A stretch of DNA of 10,920 bases from JAUWOY01 sp034431315 (lineage in GTDB: Bacteria > Chloroflexota > Anaerolineae > VGOG01): assembly GCA_034431315.1 (NCBI GenBank), contig DAOUDK010000109.1, forward strand, positions 1 to 10,920, in the 5' to 3' direction. The notes beneath the pieces are model-generated. The model worked only from the letters and a program-made list of their open reading frames with translations, did no database searches and was not told the DNA's origin. Below are positions 1 through 5,737 of this stretch, piece by piece. The position numbers and the translations under genes were made by a program. How positions within the stretch are numbered: position 1 is the first letter of the stretch; each line of letters opens with the position of its first letter.

Positions 1-118
1 CCGTGAAAATAGCCTTTTCGGGCACTTTCAGGCCGTTGACGCTTGACTTCACGGCTATCCATGCCCAAAAAGTGTAAAGCTGATTTAAGCCGTTTTAGGC
101 CAGAAATGAACCGTGCCC

Positions 119-150
119 TAATCTCCAATCTCCAACTTCCAAATTCCAAA
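119..150. repeat. Low-complexity CTCCAA/TTCCAA tract upstream of the CoxS-like gene
   Basis: This A/C/T-rich stretch is built from variants of a 7-8 base unit (CTCCAAT, CTCCAACT, TTCCAAAT, TTCCAAA) and has no G. It sits just upstream of a GGGAGGT ribosome-binding-like sequence (151-157). Similar short degenerate tandem units are common in intergenic DNA of some environmental bacteria. No function can be read from it. It also lies inside the unlikely 5' extension of the following reading frame, which argues that the extension is not coding. Confidence 0.35.
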
Positions 151-180
151 GGGAGGTCAACCATCATATATCCCTTGACG

Positions 181-645
181 ATGACATTGAACGGCGAATC
201 TGTGACCGTGGAGGTCGAGCCTTTTGAGATCCTGGTGGATGTGCTGCGCGACAAACTGGGTCTCACGGGCACCAAGATAGGCTGCAACGAGGGCGAGTGC
301 GGAGCCTGCACGGTGATAATGGACGGCCAGGCGGTGCTCTCCTGTCTGCTGCCAGCCATGAAGGCCCACGGCCGAGAGGTGGTAACGGTCGAGGGCCTGA
401 GTCACGGCGACAAACTGCATCCCTTGCAGCAGGCTTTCGTCGAGAAGGGGGCCGTGCAGTGCGGCTACTGCACGCCGGGCATGATCATGTCGGCCAAAGC
501 CCTCCTGGACGAGAACCCCAAGCCCAGCACTGAGGAGATCGAGGAAACCATTGCCGGCAACCTTTGCCGCTGTACGGGCTACCTCCAGATAATCGAGGCT
601 ATTGAGGGAGCGATCCAGTTGCGCTTGGACGAAGGCTTGACGTAG
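181..645 (+). CDS. [2Fe-2S]-binding small subunit of a xanthine dehydrogenase / CO dehydrogenase-type (CoxS-like) oxidoreductase
   Basis: The predicted 154-residue protein has the full two-cluster architecture of the family. The N-terminal plant-ferredoxin-like cluster uses C35, C40, C43 and C55 (GCNEGECGAC, then SC). The C-terminal cluster uses C94, C97, C129 and C131 (QCGYCTPG, then NLCRCTGY). All eight ligands are present and the length is normal for a stand-alone small subunit. In this family the subunit passes electrons from a molybdopterin subunit to an FAD subunit in the cytoplasm; the substrate cannot be told from this subunit. No FAD or molybdenum subunit follows; the next gene is a diguanylate cyclase. 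Partners would have to lie upstream of the window or elsewhere. The start is uncertain. ATG at 181 fits the conserved N-terminus, but the clear GGGAGG (151-156) is 24 bases upstream, so TTG at 175 or a rare ATC start at 163 is possible. The frame stays open upstream to 43, through low-complexity DNA that looks non-coding. Confidence 0.9.
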   Translation: MTLNGESVTVEVEPFEILVDVLRDKLGLTGTKIGCNEGECGACTVIMDGQAVLSCLLPAMKAHGREVVTVEGLSHGDKLHPLQQAFVEKGAVQCGYCTPGMIMSAKALLDENPKPSTEEIEETIAGNLCRCTGYLQIIEAIEGAIQLRLDEGLT

Positions 646-665
646 CTCGCTTTTGATGTTATAAT
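637..665 (+). promoter_or_regulatory. Sigma70-type promoter for the diguanylate cyclase gene
   Basis: The -35 box is TTGACG (637-642) and the -10 box is a perfect TATAAT (660-665), separated by 17 bases. The predicted transcript start is near 672. The -35 hexamer forms the last two sense codons of the CoxS-like gene and the spacer begins with its TAG stop. Copy 2 of the duplicated segment keeps the same geometry (TTGACA-17-TACAAT), which strongly supports function. Confidence 0.75.
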
Positions 666-671
666 CGAAGT

Positions 672-785
672 GGATTTGAAATCCAATACGTGGGTGCCCG
701 ATGTCCACCCTCCATGCCAGCCAAGAGCGCCCACGCGCGTTTAAGGTTGGCTTTTCTTTTTAGGATAGGACAGATAGGAGGCATC
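672..785 (+). promoter_or_regulatory. Structured 5' leader (candidate pseudoknot/attenuator RNA), copy 1
   Basis: This is the untranslated leader between the predicted transcript start and the diguanylate cyclase start codon. Helix 1 pairs CGTGGGTGC (689-697) with GCGCCCACG (727-735), 9 bp including one G-U. Helix 2 pairs GCCAGCC (716-722) with GGTTGGC (745-751), 7 bp including one G-U. The strand order 1-2-1-2 is that of an H-type pseudoknot, with joining segments of 18, 4 and 9 nt; alternatively the helices form in competition. A smaller palindrome, TGGATTTGAAATCCA (671-685), precedes them. The copy at 2511-2623 preserves both helices. I do not recognise a known riboswitch class; motifs for cobalamin and c-di-GMP aptamers are absent. 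The structure is inferred by hand, not by folding software. Confidence 0.5.
716..761 (+). terminator. Terminator-like helix with U-tract inside the leader
   Basis: GCCAGCC (716-722) can pair with GGTTGGC (745-751), directly followed by TTTTCTTTTT (752-761). The layout is that of an intrinsic terminator, but the loop is long (22 nt) and contains the 3' strand of the leader's other helix. Because it lies between promoter and ribosome binding site, it would act as an attenuator, not as a gene-end terminator. The same helix and U-tract are found in copy 2. Confidence 0.45.
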
Positions 786-2261
786 ATGGACTACTCAAAG
801 ATAAAGAAGGCTCAGTTGATCGAAGAGATAGAAGCTTTGCGGGAGAAGATAGCGGGGCTAGAGTGCGCTCAAGCAGAGCGCAAGCGGGCGGAGGAGGAGA
901 TCCGGCAGCGCACGGCCCAGTTGGAGGCGATGCGACAGGTGGGCCTGGAACTCACCGCCGAGTTGGACCTGGACTCCCTTCTCCACTCCATCGTCTCGCA
1001 GGCCGTTGAACTGGTTGGGGGAACCGCGGGCGGTCTCTACCTATACCGGCCAGACCTGGACATGCTGATGTGGGTGACGGCCGTCGGTCCCTGCCTGGTG
1101 CCCATAGAGTCCGTCCTCCGGCGGGGAGAGGGGCTCTCCGGCAGGGTGTGGGAGACCAGCGAGCCGCTCATCGTGGACGACTACCAGCAATGGGAAGGAC
1201 GGGCGGCTATCTACGAAAGCTACCCCTCCAAGGCCGTCGTGGGCGTGCCGGTTCGCTGGGGAGAGAAGTTCCTGGGGGTGTTGAACGTGCTGGCGGACCC
1301 ACCGCACACCTTCTCTCCAGCCGATGCTGAACTGCTGGGCCTATTCGCCACCCAGGCGGCCATTGCCATCCGCAACGCCTGCTTCTTCGAAGAGATCGAA
1401 GAACGCCGGCTGTACCTGGAAGGGGTGCTGGGAGCCGCCCCTGACGCCATCGTGACCCTGGATGCCCACCATCAGATCGTGGAATGGAACGCGGGCGCAG
1501 AGAAGCTGTTCGGATACTCACAGGAGGAGGTGAGCGGCCAGAACATTGACGACCTGATCACCAGCCCTGAGGTGCTCGAGGAGGCGGTCGGGTTTACACA
1601 GATGGCCATGGGTGGGAGGGAAGTGCCGCCCACAGAGGCCGTCCGTTATCGGAAAGACGGCTCTCCCGTGGATGTCCTCTTGGCCGGGTCTCCGATCATG
1701 GTGGGGGATGAGTTGATCGGGTTAGTCGCTGTCTACACCGATATCACTGCGCAGGTGCGGATGGAGGAGGCGCTGCGCGCCATGTTACTTGTTGACGAAC
1801 TTACGGGCCTGTACAACCGGCGAGGATTCGTAGCCCTGGGCCAACAGCAGTTGAAGACAGCCGAACGGTCGAAGAGGAGAATGGTGCTGCTTTTTGCCGA
1901 CTTTGACGACCTGAAGCGGATTAATGATACCTTTGGCCACCCTGAAGGAGACCAGGCATTGATCGAGATCGCCAATGCCCTCAAAGAGACGTTTCGCGAG
2001 TCGGACATCATTGCTCGCATTGGTGGGGACGAGTTTGTGGTTCTGGCGATAGAAACCGATGGGGCCCCCGCCGAGATTCTTACTGCTCGTTTGCAAGAGA
2101 ACCTGAAGGCCCGTAACGCAAGGGGAGACCGCCGCTACAAGCTGTCGCTAAGTATGGGCATAGCGCGCTACGATCCCGAACATCCCTGTTCCATTGATGA
2201 ACTGCTGGCCCGGGCGGATAGATTGATGTACGAGCAGAAACAGGATAACCAGGAGTCCTAG
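786..2261 (+). CDS. Diguanylate cyclase with GAF and PAS sensor domains (GAF-PAS-GGDEF)
   Basis: The 491-residue soluble protein is predicted to make the second messenger c-di-GMP from two GTP. An N-terminal coiled coil (about 1-50, with the ERKRAEE motif at 31-37) is followed by a GAF domain (about 50-200), a PAS domain (about 208-325) and a GGDEF domain (about 335-487). The GGDEF domain has DELTGLYNRRGF at its start, the metal-binding segment ADFDDLKRINDTFGH, and an intact IGGDEF signature (motif at 413-417). R404-E-S-D407 lies five residues before GGDEF and matches the RxxD inhibitory site, so feedback inhibition by c-di-GMP is expected. There is no EAL domain and no membrane segment. ATG at 786 is chosen because TAGGAGG (775-781) precedes it at good spacing and copy 2 of the duplicated segment starts at the same codon; an in-frame ATG at 690 lies in the leader. 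The gene has its own promoter and attenuator-like leader. The ligands of GAF and PAS cannot be predicted. Confidence 0.93.
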   Translation: MDYSKIKKAQLIEEIEALREKIAGLECAQAERKRAEEEIRQRTAQLEAMRQVGLELTAELDLDSLLHSIVSQAVELVGGTAGGLYLYRPDLDMLMWVTAVGPCLVPIESVLRRGEGLSGRVWETSEPLIVDDYQQWEGRAAIYESYPSKAVVGVPVRWGEKFLGVLNVLADPPHTFSPADAELLGLFATQAAIAIRNACFFEEIEERRLYLEGVLGAAPDAIVTLDAHHQIVEWNAGAEKLFGYSQEEVSGQNIDDLITSPEVLEEAVGFTQMAMGGREVPPTEAVRYRKDGSPVDVLLAGSPIMVGDELIGLVAVYTDITAQVRMEEALRAMLLVDELTGLYNRRGFVALGQQQLKTAERSKRRMVLLFADFDDLKRINDTFGHPEGDQALIEIANALKETFRESDIIARIGGDEFVVLAIETDGAPAEILTARLQENLKARNARGDRRYKLSLSMGIARYDPEHPCSIDELLARADRLMYEQKQDNQES

Positions 2262-2475
2262 CTCAAGAGGGCTGGGAGCCGCTGTGCCAGCCAATGCTCG
2301 GTGCACATACCAACGCTACACTCCAGCTATGAACGCTAAAGCCTTGGGGTGACGGTAGCAGTTCCCTAACCTTGCTGCCTGTTTTGGGAAGACACAAGAA
2401 AAGCTTTTTGGGTGGAAGAGGGTAGCAAGTAGCCCCAACTGATTGCCGCTTGCCAGCGGCGAAGAAAACGCAAGC
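2262..2475. other. Intergenic region after the diguanylate cyclase gene, no gene seen
   Basis: This region has no convincing reading frame on either strand. It holds two simple hairpins: GGCTGG (2270-2275) with CCAGCC (2287-2292) just after the stop codon, and GCCGCT-TGCC-AGCGGC (2445-2460). Neither is followed by a U-tract on the + strand, so neither is a standard intrinsic terminator. The first could still protect or end the upstream transcript. Confidence 0.5.
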
Positions 2476-2504
2476 TTGACACAGTTTGCGTTTAATGTTA
2501 CAAT
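2476..2504 (+). promoter_or_regulatory. Sigma70-type promoter upstream of the corrinoid/methyltransferase genes
   Basis: The -35 box is a perfect TTGACA (2476-2481) and the -10 box is TACAAT (2499-2504), with a 17-base spacer. The predicted transcript start is near 2511. It is the counterpart of the promoter at 637-665. No other strong promoter is evident before the corrinoid gene, so it probably drives that gene and possibly the coupled genes downstream. Confidence 0.72.
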
Positions 2505-2510
2505 TGCAAT

Positions 2511-2623
2511 GGCTTTGAAATTCAAAACGTGGGTGCCGACGCCCCGCCCTCCATGCCAGCCAAAAGCACCCGCGTGTGTTTAAGGTTGGCTTTTTTGTTG
2601 GGATGGGACAAGCAGGACGTATC
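2511..2623 (+). promoter_or_regulatory. Structured 5' leader (candidate pseudoknot/attenuator RNA), copy 2
   Basis: Helix 1 pairs CGTGGGTGC (2528-2536) with GCACCCGCG (2566-2574) and helix 2 pairs GCCAGCC (2555-2561) with GGTTGGC (2584-2590). In copy 1 the third pair of helix 1 is U-A and the seventh is U-G; here they are U-G and U-A. The sequence has changed at two sites without loss of pairing. The upstream small palindrome of copy 1 is only partly kept. The ribosome binding site before the 36-codon frame (AGGA, 2614-2617) is weaker than in copy 1. Confidence 0.5.
2555..2599 (+). terminator. Terminator-like helix with U-tract inside leader copy 2
   Basis: GCCAGCC (2555-2561) pairs with GGTTGGC (2584-2590) and is followed by TTTTTTGTT (2591-2599). 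The U-run is more continuous than in copy 1. If functional, it would attenuate transcription into the corrinoid and methyltransferase genes. Confidence 0.45.
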
Positions 2624-2734
2624 ATGGATTACTCAAAGATGAAGAAGGCTCAGTTGCTCGAAGAGATAGCAGCTTGGCAGGAGAAGATAGCGGAGCTAGA
2701 GCGCGCTCAGGCCGAGCGCAAGCGGATTGAATAG
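2624..2734 (+). pseudogene. 36-codon remnant of the diguanylate cyclase N-terminus (coiled coil only)
   Basis: The frame encodes a 36-residue lysine/glutamate-rich peptide, beginning MDYSKMKKAQLLEEI and ending ERKRIE. It matches residues 1-34 of the upstream diguanylate cyclase and then meets TAG. No sensory or catalytic domain follows, so it is best read as the stub of a lost or displaced sensor gene. It could still be translated as a small coiled-coil peptide or act as a leader reading frame for the corrinoid gene, whose start lies 31 bases after the stop codon. Five of the ten base differences from copy 1 lie in the second half of the shared codons, and the frame has no internal frameshift. 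Confidence 0.65.
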
Positions 2735-2765
2735 TGAAACTTGACAGACAAGAAGGGAGGGAGCG

Positions 2766-3407
2766 ATGAGTAACCCAGCTATGGATTTGCTGGTAAGAGC
2801 CTTGCTTGACGGCGACCAAGCTCAAGCTATCGCTGAGGCAAGAGGACTCTGTGACGCCGGTATCGGACACGAGCGGATTGTCACGGAGGGGATAGAAGCA
2901 GCAATGACGCAGTTAGACGCCAAGTGCACTGTGGAGCAGTTCAACTTGCTTGAAATCATGCTCGTCGGGCGGGCAGTGATGGGGGTTATGAAGGAGCTGT
3001 ATCCGCCGGGTGCCCCTCTGCCCCAGACAAAGGGGACTGTCGTCATTGGGACCCTGATGGGAGACGTTCATGACCTGGGGAAGAACGTCGTCAGGATGGT
3101 CTTGACGGGAAAAGGATACCGGGTCGTTGACTGTGGTAGGAATTGCCCTGTCGAAAAGCTGATTGATGCCGCAGAGCAGGAAGCGGCCACGACCGTCGGG
3201 GTCAGCGGCCTGATTACCACTGTGATTCCTCAGGTGCGCCAGGTTAGGGACAGAATGATTGAGCGGGGGCTTGGGCATATCAAGGTGATGGCAGGCGGAG
3301 CAGCGTTGAAGCAAGCCTCCGCCGAGAGCCTGAACGTTGATTTCGTAGCCGAGACCGCCTTCGACGGCGCACGCTATCTCGACCAAATCGCAGGGGGTGA
3401 AAAATGA
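2766..3407 (+). CDS. Corrinoid (B12-binding) protein of a methyltransferase system (MtaC/MtbC-like)
   Basis: The 213-residue cytoplasmic protein has the two-part build of methyl-carrier corrinoid proteins: a helical cap (about 1-85) and a Rossmann-like B12 domain (about 88-210). The cobalt-ligand signature DxHxxG is present as D100-V-H102-D-L-G105, followed by GKN. The later SGLITT (147-152) and GGAAL (177-181) motifs, which contact the corrinoid nucleotide tail, are also intact. In this family the cobalt accepts a methyl group from a substrate-specific methyltransferase and gives it to an acceptor through a URO-D-type enzyme. ATG at 2766 follows a strong GGGAGGGAG (2755-2763). The stop overlaps the next start by four bases (ATGA), so the two are translationally coupled. 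No MtaB/MttB-type substrate methyltransferase is in the window. The methyl donor is therefore unknown, and a sensory role is an alternative. Confidence 0.88.
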   Translation: MSNPAMDLLVRALLDGDQAQAIAEARGLCDAGIGHERIVTEGIEAAMTQLDAKCTVEQFNLLEIMLVGRAVMGVMKELYPPGAPLPQTKGTVVIGTLMGDVHDLGKNVVRMVLTGKGYRVVDCGRNCPVEKLIDAAEQEAATTVGVSGLITTVIPQVRQVRDRMIERGLGHIKVMAGGAALKQASAESLNVDFVAETAFDGARYLDQIAGGEK

Positions 3408-4417
3408 ACAGCCTTGAACGGATCCAAGCTGCGGTAAGTTTTGAGAAACCGGACCGTGTGCCGGTGATCGCCCAGGTCTTTGGTCATGCTGCCAGTCTTG
3501 CCGGTGTGCCATTGGGTGATTATGTCCGCGATGGCGAGTTGCTGGCGCGCTGCCAGATCAAGGCCCTGGAACACTATGGTTACGACGCCGTGTTCGCCTT
3601 GATGGACGTGAGCGTCGAGACTGAGGCGGTGGGCTCTGTCTTGACGTATCGGGCAGACCAGTACCCAATCGTCAAATCCTATGTGCTTTCAAAAGGCGCC
3701 GATCTGGACAGCCTCTCGGTGCCTAATCCTCATCAAGCCGGGCGCATGCCGGAGCTGCTGAAAGCGGCGAGGGTTTTGCGGCGAGAGGTGGGCGATGACG
3801 TGCTGGTGGTCGGCTGCGTGCTAGGCCCGATGACGTTGGCAACGCAACTGCTGGGCATAGAGGCTGCGCTCTACCTGGCGATAGATGAGCCCGGAAGTTT
3901 CGCCCGTCTACTGGACTTTTCCGCAGAGGTCGTCATCCGGTTCGGTGTGGCGCAGGTCGAGGCGGGGGCGCATCTGCCCGTGGTTTTCGACCCATCTGCT
4001 TCGCCGGCCGTCATTCCGCACCAGTTCTTCCGCGAGTTCGATCTTCCTCGCCTCAAACTGGTGTTTGCAGCCTTTAAGCAGGCGGGGGCTGCAGCCAACT
4101 GGCTGCATATTGCCGGGCCGACTGAGCCTATTTTGCCCCTTTACCCCCAGGCTGGGGTGAACATTGCCAATTTTGATTACTATGTTGATCCCTTAGATGC
4201 TCAACGAGCGCTCCCGCAGACTTGTCTGGATGGCAACGTCAAGCCCCTCTCCTTTGTCGAGGCAGCTCCTGACGTGATCGCGACTGAGTCATCCAGACTA
4301 CTGAACCTGTTCGCCGACCGCGGGGGGTTCATCCTTTCATCCGGCTGTGAAATTCCACCGGAATCGAAACCGGAGAATGTAGCCGCCCTGGTTTTGGCCG
4401 CGCGTGAGCGGAGGTGA
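3404..4417 (+). CDS. URO-D family methyltransferase (MtaA/CmuA-like) with an altered zinc motif
   Basis: The 337-residue protein belongs to the uroporphyrinogen decarboxylase superfamily, the branch that moves methyl groups between corrinoid proteins and thiols or other acceptors. Family marks are the N-terminal NSLERIQAAVSFEKPDRVP, GPMTLATQLLG (141-151), the DPSAS motif (197-201) and the C-terminal SSGCEIPPE (312-320). Methylcobalamin:coenzyme M methyltransferases bind catalytic zinc through His-x-Cys and a distant Cys. Here the first part reads H235-I-A237-G while C315 is retained, so one expected ligand is alanine. The protein may use another ligand, have a different acceptor, or be a non-canonical member. 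It lacks features that would make it a haem-pathway decarboxylase, and its coupling to the corrinoid gene favours methyl transfer. The start overlaps the previous stop (ATGA) and is preceded by GGGGGTG (3392-3398). A histidine kinase gene begins 54 bases downstream. Confidence 0.85.
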   Translation: MNSLERIQAAVSFEKPDRVPVIAQVFGHAASLAGVPLGDYVRDGELLARCQIKALEHYGYDAVFALMDVSVETEAVGSVLTYRADQYPIVKSYVLSKGADLDSLSVPNPHQAGRMPELLKAARVLRREVGDDVLVVGCVLGPMTLATQLLGIEAALYLAIDEPGSFARLLDFSAEVVIRFGVAQVEAGAHLPVVFDPSASPAVIPHQFFREFDLPRLKLVFAAFKQAGAAANWLHIAGPTEPILPLYPQAGVNIANFDYYVDPLDAQRALPQTCLDGNVKPLSFVEAAPDVIATESSRLLNLFADRGGFILSSGCEIPPESKPENVAALVLAARERR

Positions 4418-4471
4418 TTCATTCTTTTCTTTGAGAACCTGCATCTTGAACCAATGCGAGGAGACTGAGCG

Positions 4472-5737
4472 ATGGAAAAGCCATCACCCGACCAACAGAA
4501 AACCCTGGATGCCTTTATCAAGACGGCCCAGTATCTCGCCAGTCTAACGACCCAACAGGATGTATGGAGCGAGGTCGGAAAAGTGCTGGTCAACTTTTTC
4601 GGCGCGGATCTGGTTGCCTTTGGAGAACGCCGAGCAGATGGGGAAATAATAGGGCGCCATTGGGCTTTCTCCGATCAAGTCTCCAGCCAAAGGAATCTTG
4701 GATCGGAGGCAAAGGAAGCTATCGCTGAGGTGTTGGAGAGTGGCTTCCTCACGTCGCAGCTTGTTTTCACACCGGATCCTCTGTCGGTAGCGTTCTTGCC
4801 CATCACGCAGGAAAACCAGGTCACTGCTGTGATACTGGTGGGCCATAGAATGTCCGAGCCACTTCCGAAGGACTTGCTCAATGTCTATTTGGCTGTCGCC
4901 GGCCTGGCTGGAACAACAGCCACGCGCCTGGCCTCGGAGATAGAACTGAGGCAACATCGCCAGCATCTCGAGAAGCTGGTGAAAGAGCGCACAGCCGAGC
5001 TGGCCATCGCCAAGGAACGAGCCGAGGCCGCCGACCGCCTCAAATCGGCCTTCCTGGCCACCATGTCCCACGAGCTGCGCACGCCGCTCAACTCCATCAT
5101 CGGCTTCACCGGCATCATGCTGCAGGGACTGGCTGGTCCCCTGAATGATGAACAGACCAAACAACTGGGCATGGTGCAGAGCAGTGCCCGCCACCTGCTG
5201 AACCTCATCAACGACATCCTGGACATCTCCAAGATCGAAGCTGGCCAGTTGGAGATTGCCTCCGAGCCGTTTGACATGCGCCAGACGATTGGGAAAGCGG
5301 TGCGGACGGTGACCCCTCTGGCCGAGAAGAAGAGGCTGGCACTGGTCGCCGAGGTGGCGCCGGAGGTGGACCAGATCACCAGCGACCAGCGGCGGGTGGA
5401 GCAGATCCTCATCAACCTGCTCAACAACGCCATCAAGTTCACCGAGCACGGGGAGGTGCGCGTCGAATGTCGAATCAGCGATGGTTGGCTAGTGACTCGC
5501 GTGGTGGATACCGGTATTGGGATCAAGCCCGAGGATATGGGCAAGCTGTTCAAGGCATTCCGTCAGATCGAGACCGGGATGGCCCGCCGGCACGAGGGGA
5601 CGGGGTTGGGGCTATCTATTTGTCAGAAGCTGGTGGAGATGCTGGGGGGTGAGATCTGGGCCGAAAGTGGGTGGGGTGTGGGGAGCACCTTCACCTTCAC
5701 GCTGCCAAGCAGCCCGTCATTGCGAGGAACGAAGTGA
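4472..5737 (+). CDS. GAF-domain sensor histidine kinase
   Basis: The 421-residue soluble kinase has a divergent GAF-like input domain (about 12-155), a coiled-coil linker (about 156-190), a HisKA dimerisation/phosphoacceptor domain with MSHELRTPLNSIIGF (phosphorylated His at 200) and a HATPase_c domain. The ATP-site boxes are intact: N-box INLLNNAIKF, G1 DTGIGI and G2 GTGLGLSI. No transmembrane segment or signal peptide is visible, so it should sense a cytoplasmic signal. ATG at 4472 follows GAGGAG (4458-4463). It lies 54 bases after the methyltransferase and 73 bases before a receiver gene, which suggests a shared transcript and makes that receiver a likely partner. The last codons (about SPSLRGTK) come from a dispersed palindromic repeat, so the C-terminal tail is not family sequence. 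Confidence 0.92.
   Translation: MEKPSPDQQKTLDAFIKTAQYLASLTTQQDVWSEVGKVLVNFFGADLVAFGERRADGEIIGRHWAFSDQVSSQRNLGSEAKEAIAEVLESGFLTSQLVFTPDPLSVAFLPITQENQVTAVILVGHRMSEPLPKDLLNVYLAVAGLAGTTATRLASEIELRQHRQHLEKLVKERTAELAIAKERAEAADRLKSAFLATMSHELRTPLNSIIGFTGIMLQGLAGPLNDEQTKQLGMVQSSARHLLNLINDILDISKIEAGQLEIASEPFDMRQTIGKAVRTVTPLAEKKRLALVAEVAPEVDQITSDQRRVEQILINLLNNAIKFTEHGEVRVECRISDGWLVTRVVDTGIGIKPEDMGKLFKAFRQIETGMARRHEGTGLGLSICQKLVEMLGGEIWAESGWGVGSTFTFTLPSSPSLRGTK

Larger units (their letters stand above)
635..887 (+). repeat. Duplicated promoter-leader-N-terminus segment, copy 1
   Basis: This segment aligns over its whole length, with about one net base of length difference, to 2474-2725. The shared parts, in order, are a sigma70-type promoter, a leader of about 114 nt with two potential helices and a U-tract, a ribosome binding site, and the first 34 codons of a coiled-coil reading frame. 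Within those 102 coding bases I count 10 differences. The similarity ends at the ERKR codons of the linker, after which the copies are unrelated. Copy 1 leads into an intact diguanylate cyclase and copy 2 into a stop codon. The overlap with the last codons of the CoxS-like gene suggests that the segment was inserted against, or co-opted, the end of that gene. Confidence 0.85.
2474..2725 (+). repeat. Duplicated promoter-leader-N-terminus segment, copy 2
   Basis: This is the diverged copy of 635-887. It carries the same promoter geometry, the same leader helices and U-tract, and the first 34 codons of the diguanylate cyclase reading frame with 10 differences in 102 bases. Similarity stops after the ERKR codons, exactly where copy 1 continues with the recurrent linker sequence. 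The promoter and leader look intact while the protein part is cut short, so the segment now works, if at all, as an upstream control region for the corrinoid gene. Confidence 0.85.

Noticed and set aside
1..54. Inverted repeat CCGTGAA (1-7) with TTCACGG (48-54) as an attachment site or mobile-element end
   Set aside because: It is only 7 bp and touches the window edge. It has no partner repeat or transposase or integrase gene in the window.
43..180. Coding extension of the CoxS-like protein to TTG 43
   Set aside because: The added residues match no family sequence, pass through the low-complexity CTCCAA tract, and have no ribosome binding site before 43.
690..785. In-frame N-terminal extension of the diguanylate cyclase from ATG 690, or a leader peptide from ATG 714
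   Set aside because: The region is the structured leader. The copy at 2553-2623 is one base shorter, which breaks the frame, and the differences between copies are not mainly synonymous. The ribosome binding site and the second copy support ATG 786.
672..785. Known cobalamin or c-di-GMP riboswitch in the leader
   Set aside because: The idea was attractive given a downstream corrinoid protein or diguanylate cyclase, but I see no B12-box GCCACTG-type motif and no c-di-GMP-I/II core. A covariance search would be decisive.
2445..2460. Hairpin GCCGCT-TGCC-AGCGGC as a terminator
   Set aside because: It is perfect but short and is followed by GAAGAAAACG rather than a U-run, and the - strand has no gene that would use it.
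2741..2765. A further promoter at TTGACA (2741-2746) before the corrinoid gene
   Set aside because: A -10 box at 17 bases would fall at about 2764-2769, inside the start codon, and none is present.
4544..5449. Antisense open frame of 301 codons on the - strand
   Set aside because: It mirrors the histidine kinase gene, whose catalytic boxes are all intact in the + frame.
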